From the NCBI RefSeq assembly GCF_048771995.1, contig NC_133034.1:5219001-5283000 (forward strand): a stretch of 64,000 nt of DNA. Direction: 5' to 3'. Positions 56,501 to 64,000 of the stretch are shown here, piece after piece. The translations under genes were made by a program, and so were the position numbers. The stretch is from Taeniopygia guttata. Taxonomy: Eukaryota > Chordata > Aves > Passeriformes > Estrildidae. The notes beneath the pieces are model-generated. The model was not told the DNA's origin, ran no database searches, and saw nothing but the letters and a program-made list of their open reading frames with translations. How positions within the stretch are numbered: the first letter of the stretch is position 1; every line of letters starts with the position of its first letter.

Positions 56501-58967
56501 AGCAGTGGTCCCAGCTGGCCCCATGGGATCAGAAGGGCAGGGCTGATCCTTCCCGGGCACACACCGACCCTCAGCATGGGTGGGGAAGGGAATCCAGCAG
56601 CGATTCCCAGCGAGCTGGACACACAGGGTGGCATTTTCCTGCATCAGTGGTGGTGCCCAGCCAGGCAGAGCGGGCTGTGAGTCAGCAGAGGAGCGGCGTC
56701 CCCGGGCACTGCACCCCTTGTCCTCTCTGCAGCTCCTCCCTCTCCTCCTGCCTGCTCTCCCTGGTGCTTTCAGAGCCATGTTTTCCTGCTAAGCCCACGT
56801 GTGTGCGGAGACTTGCCCGTTCTTCCCCAAAAGCCCCCTGAGCCATGGCATTGACGTCAGCGACGCTCCAGCTGTCAAACAATGGAGATTAAGGCTTGGC
56901 AGGCCGTGCCAAGCCATGGAGAGCGTGTGCCTCCCCGGGCAGGTGAGCAACATTCCCTGCCAGGCAGGAACAGGCACATTGCATCAACCCATCTGTGCAC
57001 CTGGGCACCTGACGGGCCTGAGCCCCGCTCTGATTCCCGGGGAGCTGGGCCATGTCCCCGGGGCTCACGGCCCCACCGTGCCCAGGGCACAGGCCTGCAG
57101 GAGGCCCCAGCCCACGGGAGCGTTGTCCTGCGTGCCAAGGGATGTGCAGTGCCAGGAACAGGCCCAGGGCTTGTCCCTCCCTGCTCTGCCCAGCACAGGG
57201 ACAGAGGCCACGACGTGCTGCCCCTTGCAGCCAAGGCCTCGCTCCCCGCTCGGGAGCTTCAGCCCTGGGGCTTCTCCTGGAGCAGACAGACATCTTCAGG
57301 ATGCTCAGTCCTGACCCACAGCAAGAGTCTGGGCAGCAGGGAATGTCTGGGACATGGCCAGGCTGGCACCAACTTGAGAGAGCAGCTGGAGAGATTCCTG
57401 GAAAACAGGAAGGGAGCTGCTTCGAGTTATCATGCTTGACCATCCCATTGTCCTGGCTTTGCACACCAACCTTCGGCGCCCCAGTGCCAGCAGGGCTGCC
57501 AGGACCTGTCTTTTGCCAAAATAAAGGCAGGAGAACTGCAAACACTAAGGTCACCCAGCACTGCCAATGTAACTCAGCTCCCAGGATGGGCTCAAGAAGG
57601 ACCTGGGGCCCCTCAGGGCCAGAGGATAGACAGAAACACCCTTGTGAGCAGAGCAGAACCTGAGCCACCAACAGGCCACCAGCCTCCCTCCCGACCTTCA
57701 CTCCTCACCAAACAAGCAGAGCCAGGAGGGCACCTGAGGTCAGAGAAACGTGATCTAAAACACCCAGGGACAGGAACCACAGGATGTGACAGCTCCAGCA
57801 CAAGCTACAAACCCTGTGGGGCTCATGCCCTGCTTTCTGGGAAGATCTGCAGCTTGGTGTGTCTCCTGCTCCAACTGCAGGATCCCGCTGGCACTCTGGG
57901 TCTCACCAGGGGCAGCAGGGAAGCACGTGGCTCACCCAGGTGGGACAGACAGCGCTGCCTGGGGACAAGGCCACAGCACACCCATGGACATGGACAGTGT
58001 CCAGGTCCTGCCACTCCCTCCACAGCAGGCTGGGAACGCCAGACCCCAGGCACCAACAGCAGAGCCAGCCCTTGGCATCTCCTTGTGCCAGGGCTCCTGT
58101 AACTCACCCTGCCCATGGGAATACCTGTTGGTGAGGTCCTGCCCCTAACCAGGACATCGGGAGATGCTCCCTCTGCCAGACTTCCCTTCTCCAGCTCCAA
58201 GCACGAGGTCAGGCCCAATCCAAGCTGACTGTGTTTGCTGGAGCCCCTGCTCTGCAGCCCAGCCAGAGTTCAGAGCAGAAGGCAGAGGTGCCCAGGGCAA
58301 GAGCTGCTCCAGCTGCAGCAGGCTGGCAGGGACAGCACTTTCTCATGGGCTCTGTTGACTTCTCCTCCCGAGTGGTCCCTGCTGTGGTGGGATTCAAGGG
58401 TCCCCTGTGTGCTGCCCCTCTCACGCCCTTCACACCAACCCTGCTGGCAAACCTCGCCTTTCACCCACCCTTATCAGGGGCCTGGCCCAGCGTGCCCGGA
58501 TGGGAGGGGAGCAGATGTCCCGTTTGAGTCCTTCCCATTTGTTCTCCCTCAGGACACTCTCAAAGGAAACCCCTGGAAGTCATTGTTCTATTTTGGTCCC
58601 AGGAGGGCATCCAGCACGGCTCCCGTCAGGAGGGGCTGTGCTGGAGGAAAAAGCTCCAGGAGAACGCTCTGACCAGAGCAGCCCAGGGGCAACATCCAGC
58701 ACCAAGTCCAGACAGCCACAAACACATCGTGCCCACCCTCCTGGAGCGCCTGCCCAGGGCTGACAAGGCACTAGAAACATTTCACATCACTCCCACAAAG
58801 AAGGTTCCCCCCAGGAGCTGGGATGGCAGGAGGGATGAACAGTGTCATGACTCAACGTGAGCCAGGCCTCCTCCTCTCTGCAGGAACATCACCAGCACTG
58901 CTGGACACCAGTGCCTGGAGGGGACAGGAGCAGAGGAATGGAGCACTGGGAAAAGCAGCAGCTGCCT
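53546..58967. other. Intergenic stretch
   Basis: No recognised exon. 56600-58700 is GC-rich with long open frames on both strands (56889-57701 minus, 57052-57663 plus) that overlap each other and resemble no family. Confidence 0.55.
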
Positions 58968-59362
58968 CTGACAGGCTGAGAGAGCCAGGGGTGTTCATCT
59001 GGAGAAGAAAAAGTTGGGGGAGACCTTATTGCAGCCTTTTGGCTCTTACAGGGGCTTATAAGAGAGAATGAATTTTTACACAAGAAAAGAGGGATAGGAT
59101 AAGGGGAAAGGGTACTAAACTAAAAGAGAAGAGATTTAGATTGAATAGTGGGAAAAAATTGCTCCCTGTGAGGGAGGTGGAGCCCTGGCACAGGTTTCTC
59201 AGAGAAGCTGTGGCTGCCCCATCACTGGGAGCATCCAAGGCCAGGCTGAACAGGGCTTGGAGCAACCTGGGCTAGTGGAAGGTGTCCCTGCCCCTGGCAG
59301 GGGGTGGAATGAGATGGGACTTTAAGGTCCCTTTCAAAGCAAACCATTGTGTGATTCTACAA
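58968..59362 (+). repeat. CR1 LINE 3' portion
   Basis: GGTGTTCATCTGGAGAAGAA, GAGACCTTATTGCAGCCTTT, GGAGCAACCTGGGCTAGTGG and CATTGTGTGATTCTAC. Plus orientation, about 395 bases. Confidence 0.9.
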
Positions 59363-59799
59363 AAAGCCCAGGGTGAGATTTTTCACAGAAAGCTGCACTG
59401 AACACCCCACCTTACCAAGGCATCCTCCAAGTAACACCCTCTGTGCCCACAGAGCCGCAGTGTGACATCAGCTCTGCCCTTCTGGCTGGGCTCTGGGCCA
59501 CTGCAAGATCCTCACAGCCCAGGAGACCCTTTTCCAGCACCTCCTCTGCTGCTGAGGCCCTTTTCCTGCCCCCATGGCTCCCTGGATGGAGATTCCTCAC
59601 TATAAGGATGCAGTCCAGGGCAGGACATGCTGAGCCATCCTGACACAGCAGCCCAGCAAACACCTGGCTCCATCCCAGTGGTGGGGACAGGTGACAGCCA
59701 GCCACCCCACTGTGGCACTGTGTCACTCAGCTCTGATGTTTGCTGCTCCTCAGCTCTCCCTGCATATCCTCAATGGTATCTGAATTTCTCCCAGGTCCA

Positions 59800-59876
59800 A
59801 CTCCCCACTCACACCAGGAGGATTGGTCTGGATGACTATTAAAGGTCCCTTACAACCCAAACCATTCCACGATTCC
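59800..59876 (+). repeat. CR1 LINE 3' tip
   Basis: TTGGTCTGGATGACTATTAA, then AGGTCCCTTACAACCCAAAC and CATTCCACGATTCC. Confidence 0.85.
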
Positions 59877-60344
59877 CTCGCGTGTTCCCCACTGGGTTTG
59901 TGATCTTCAAAATATTCAAAGGTTTTGGTCTTATCCAAGTTTTCCTCCATCTTCCAGGCTGAAGCTTTCCTGCTGGCCCCAGGAGATGGGCCTGTTTCAG
60001 CCCTGGTCAGTGCATCCCCTGAAGAACAGAGCCCCAAGTCTTCTCTGGGCACTCTTCTTCCACGGCAGAGCTTTCCAGGAAAAACCCTAACCGAAAATCT
60101 CTGGCAACATGGACTTTGGCCAGAAACAAAACAACAAGCAAACATAAAAATACCAACCAGGCCCATCAGCATTTCCACTAAATGCCAGGGGTGAAGGAAA
60201 AGGAAGGACCAGGGTTTGTTTTCATTCTCACGGGGTTGCACAAGAGCCGCGGCCCCACGTGCAGCTGAGCCCACGGCAGCCTTTATCTCCCTCAGCAAAC
60301 CAACACGGAGCCACCTGCGTGTGTAGCTACTCCCTCTGGCCCTC

Positions 60345-61260
60345 GCTGGATTCCCCAGAAGTGGGTGAAACCTTTGGTCCCCAAGAATCCAGGTCGAACA
60401 GAAGGGGACAAGAAGCAAGTAGCTGATGCTTCAAAGAGAAGACGCCGCCGGATGGAAGAAGAGGAACGTTCCTAAGTGTGAATTCCTTCTGGCAGAAACA
60501 GAAACCTTAACATGTTCTCAAAATGTTTGTTTTTCCCTTTTAGAGAAAACCTACTCACCCCTGTGATGAACCCCATGCGAGTTGTCATCCTGCGAATGCT
60601 GAAAAGAATGTTTAAGGGCTGGGAATTCACGGGGTGGTGGACATCTGTTGTTAGATCAATTTTGTTACTCCTTGTTATCCTGTTCCTTGTAACCTTGGCG
60701 TTCGGGATCCTGCGTCACTTGATTTTCAAAGCTATCAAGGGCCTCATACCTTCTACCTCAGAAGTCGACCACATAGAGTTGGCAAACCTGAGGAGATCTG
60801 ACTACATCACCAGCTGTAGGTGGTGGGAAACCCATACTCAGGGTTGAATCGAGCCCAGTGAATTCCTGTAACCTTGTTTAACAAATAAGGGGGAGGCGTT
60901 ACGGTGAGTTCATGGGCACTCTGTGCTCCCTTCCCCGGGACCCTGTGACTCTGATCAAGATAACCCTGGATCCTCCTTCCTGCCCCAACGGGGTTGGTGG
61001 AGAGCCAGAGAAGCCCACCCTGTCCAAAGTCTATGTAAACCCCTGACATTTCCTGTTTGTCCTCTTTTGCCTCGCTCTCCCATGGACACCACAGAATAAA
61101 GAGAGCTGAACCAACAATCTCGGGCTAAGAGCCTCTTTTGGAAATCTTTGCCATCTCCTGATATTCCTTCCCTCAAAGCCTCGGATCTCTGGGCTAGCCT
61201 GATAATTCAGGGGGTTGAGAGGGGGGGAAACATCAGCTGGCACCCAACGTGCACGGGGAG
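60345..61260 (+). mobile_element. Endogenous retrovirus fragment: env end, LTR, primer-binding site
   Basis: A beta-like (class II) retroviral fossil, incomplete: gag, pro and pol are not seen. Parts in order: an arginine-rich stretch near 60440 that may be an env/Rec-type leader, the end of the envelope transmembrane subunit with one membrane span (about 60545-60845), a polypurine tract (about 60883-60896), an LTR with AATAAA at 61095-61100, and a primer-binding site like that for tRNA-Lys at 61238-61251. A pyrimidine-rich AG just before the env part resembles the acceptor such viruses use for a spliced accessory message. The left limit is uncertain. Confidence 0.8.
60900..61236 (+). repeat. 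LTR of the retroviral fragment
   Basis: About 335 bases between the polypurine tract and the TGGCACCCAACGTG primer-binding site, with a poly(A) signal at 61095-61100. The exact 5' edge is unclear; TG at 60905 is the best candidate. Confidence 0.7.
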
Positions 61261-61525
61261 GACGTTCCCGGGCTCGGCCTCATCCCGGAGCACACGGAGC
61301 CACCCTGCCTGGAGCCAGGGATGCCAGCAGGCCACAGCCCTGCAAGGCTCTGGGCACCAGGGAGGTCCCCAGGGATGGCCCAGCTGTGCAGGTGACACCT
61401 GCCTGCTCTTCCCAGCCCACGTGTGACTGTCCTTTGTGCTGCTGGGCTGGAGCATCCCTCTGCCAGAGGCAAGCTGGTGACCACAGCATGATGGGGGAGC
61501 ATCCTTACTGCCCTGCTCCCAACAG

Positions 61526-61725
61526 TCATGGAATCCTCAGGGTTGGGAAAGTCCTTTGAGATCATCAAATCCAACCATCAACCAGCACCAGAGAGTTCAC
61601 CACTAACCCGTGGCCTCAAGTGCCACATGCACACATTTTGGGAACACTTCCAGGGATGGTGACTCCACCATTTCCCTGGGCAGGAAGAAATTTTTCATAG
61701 TATCTTGTCTACTATCTTCTTTTGG
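61526..61725 (-). repeat. CR1 LINE 3' end
   Basis: ATGGAATCCTCAGGGTTGGG, TTGAGATCATCAAATCCAAC and CACTTCCAGGGATGGTGACT are a reversed CR1. Confidence 0.88.
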
Positions 61726-63156
61726 AACAACCCTGGACACAGCAGCAGGGACAGGTGACCCAGTGCTGGGCTGGAATCCTGGGGGGCATTCAGGAAGCAA
61801 AGCCAGCTCCTTCCTGGGGATTGCACACCTTGCTGGGGTCAGAGGGTAATGCAGACGTGTTTTGCTCCAGGTTCTGACATTCCTGGGAGCTTAGAAAAGG
61901 TACTTTAGAAGCCTGCCAGCCCTCCTGACCCCTTGCTGCCTTCTGCCAGTGTTGGCTCAGGTGCTGCCATGCAGGTGCTGCTTTGTTTGCCCAGGGCACG
62001 TGGAGGAGCTGCCCCGGGGTCATTGGAGCTGTGCCAGCTGCTCCCACCTCTCTCCAGGCCCTGCCCAGGCCCCTGCCCTGCCCAACAACTTTGTTGTTTC
62101 TGGAGGCCTCCCCACAAAGGGTGCAGCTCCCTCCTGTTTGTTTCCTTCAGGCCGAGCTCAGAGCATCGCTCCTGCTTCCCTCTCTGAGCACATCAGCCAC
62201 CTGCCTTTGTTTGGACAAGCTGAGGAATGAGGCTCTCAGGGCTGCAGCGTGCCAGGCTGCAACGTGCCACCCACAGGGACAGTTTGGCACAGAGCTGCAA
62301 CGGAGGGGAAGCACATTTTGAACACTTCCAGCAAGTTCATGAGCCTTTGGTGGCATCAAACCCTCTGCAGTGGAACCAGGATGCAGCCCAGCAGTGCAAA
62401 ACTACGCCAGGACTGGAGCATTCCGTCCCCAAAGTGCGGCCAAAGGGCTTGGGGAATTTTGGATCTCTTTGAAACAGGGGGGTCCACACACACAAACTGG
62501 GTTTACAGCACATTTGACAGCTTTGCATGACTCAGTTACAGAGGAATTTACCCTAAAGATCCCTGATGAAGGAAATCCTGATGAAGGGTGGGTGGGATGG
62601 CCACAGCCACGTTTTGCAGAGAATTCACAGGGCAGGGAGAAGAGTGACCACTTTGCACCACATCCCACCAGGGTTCACCAATGGGGGTTGCACATTCCAG
62701 GTCCTCCTGTGCCAGGAGAAAGGGTTTCTCTGCCAGCCTTTTCACCCTCATTGACCTTTAAGGACCACCTGGAGCAGCCCCTGCCAGCAGTCCCAGGGCA
62801 TGTGGGTTTTACTCTCCAAAAGCATCACTTTTCCATGGTATGTGCTCACCTCACTGCTGGTTGAGGCAGAACAACCCTGAAGCATCCTAGGGATGGAATT
62901 CCCAAAGAAGGAACTCGTAGTAGCCCCAAATATGTCCTGACAGCAGAACTCACTTGAAGGGAGAGCCCAAGACAAGCCAGCCCCTCTCAGGACACATTCC
63001 CCTTATCCTTGCAAGTACCATCTGCTCCAAGCAAAGAGACCTGGGGAAGCTTCTCCTGGGATTTCTGAGTTGCTTTTTGCAGCTCCTGGGAAGGTTGTGG
63101 AGGCCTGCAACAAGAGACACAGCAGCTGAGCAAAGTGAGTGACGTGACTTCATGCA
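61726..63156. other. Intergenic stretch
   Basis: No recognised gene or repeat. Confidence 0.6.
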
Positions 63157-63695
63157 GTCATGGAATGCTTTGGGTGGGAAGGGACCTTAAGGATCATCCA
63201 GTCCCACCCCTGCCATGGGCAGAGACACCTTCCACTGTCCCAGGTTGCTCCAAGATCTGTCCAACCTTGGCCTCGGATATTACAGGGATGAGGCAGCTAC
63301 AGCTTCTCTGGGCAACCTGTGCCAGGGCCTCATCTCCCTCACAGGGAACAATTGCTTTCTAACATTTAATGTAAATCCAATCTCTTTAATTTTGAAGCCA
63401 TTTTCCATTGCCCTGTTACTCTATCCTTTGTCCAAAGTCCTTCTCTGGCTTTCAGATTCTGAAAGACCACAGTCACCTCTCCTCCAGGTGAACCAGCCCA
63501 GCTCTCCCAGCCTTTCCCCCAGCAGAGCTGCTCCATCCCTCTGCTCACCCTGGTGCCTCCTCTGGGCTCTCTCCAGCAGCTCCAGCTCCTTCCTGTGCTG
63601 GGCCCGGGGCTGGGGCAGCTCTGCAGGTGGGCTCTCACCTGAGCAGGGCAGAGGGGCAGAATCCCAATCCCTTTCCTGCTGCCCATGGAGGATCA
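63157..63695 (-). repeat. CR1 LINE 3' portion
   Basis: The longest uninterrupted CR1 in the window, reversed: GGGTGGGAAGGGACCTTAAG, CTCCAAGATCTGTCCAACCT, TTGAAGCCATTTTCCATTGC, AGCCCAGCTCTCCCAGCCTT and CAGCTCCAGCTCCTTCCTGT. Confidence 0.9.
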
Positions 63696-64000
63696 GCCCA
63701 GCACAGGGGGGTTTCTGGGCTGCACAGGGAAAGAATGAAAACTTGAGATTGGGAAATTAAAAACAAACCCTCAGTAATTAATTGACACTTAGAGCTGCTT
63801 CCTCCACCATATGGCCTCGCAGATTACTGTATTTTTGCAGTCAAACACAAACAATTTCCTTCTTTCCTGTGCTGGGGGTGCCCAAGCTCTGGGCGATGCT
63901 CAAGGATTGACGCGTTACCGGCATCTGCACCGTGCATGAAGGAAAACAGTTTTCCTCCAACATGGGAAAAACCCCAAAACTAATTAATTTTTTTTTTTAA

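Noticed and set aside
56889-57701. 270-codon minus-strand frame in a GC-rich block
   Set aside because: Overlaps long plus-strand frames, has no family similarity and low-complexity composition.
1-64000. CRISPR array, bacterial operon, or tRNA/rRNA genes
   Set aside because: The DNA is vertebrate. No spaced direct repeats of that kind and no tRNA or rRNA sequence were seen.

Overview
This window looks like a piece of a bird genome, and the many solo LTRs and the repeat style suggest a passerine (inference). Three vertebrate genes are recognised from protein similarity and exact splice joins: the 3' end of the ovotransferrin/transferrin gene TF (+ strand, last five coding exons, about 87-2362), a complete SRPRB gene (+ strand, seven coding exons, 5513-10602, 256 aa) and a complete SLCO2A1 gene (- strand, fourteen coding exons, 38080 down to 15014, 634 aa). 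Every exon join in the three models keeps the reading frame. Old 3' ends of CR1 LINEs are scattered through introns and intergenic DNA, which is typical of birds.

Layout. 1-2565 is the end of TF with a poly(A) signal. 2566-5390 is the TF-SRPRB spacer, holding a 36-bp minisatellite and a CR1 split by a 660-bp solo LTR with clean 6-bp target duplications. SRPRB begins about 130 bp after the end of that CR1, in a short GC-rich promoter. 10603-14500 is the tail-to-tail spacer between SRPRB and SLCO2A1. 14510-38210 is SLCO2A1, with a roughly 10-kb first intron and a TATA-like promoter near 38200. 38210-64000 is about 26 kb with no coding exon that I can recognise. It holds CR1 fragments, a locally duplicated 230-bp block, a microsatellite and a retroviral fossil (env end, LTR and primer-binding site) at 60.4-61.25 kb.

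The genes are neighbours by ancient synteny (TF-SRPRB-SLCO2A1, as on human 3q22), not by shared function. TF is a secreted iron carrier. SRPRB is the membrane GTPase subunit of the signal recognition particle receptor. SLCO2A1 is the prostaglandin transporter. RAB6B, which lies between SRPRB and SLCO2A1 in human, is not found here.

I see no undescribed multi-gene system. The most interesting items are repeat-driven: a near-identical 131-bp block present both upstream of SRPRB and in its second intron, CR1 and LTR insertions beside the SRPRB promoter, an inverted CR1 pair inside an SLCO2A1 intron, and an LTR flanked by env on one side and a primer-binding site on the other.
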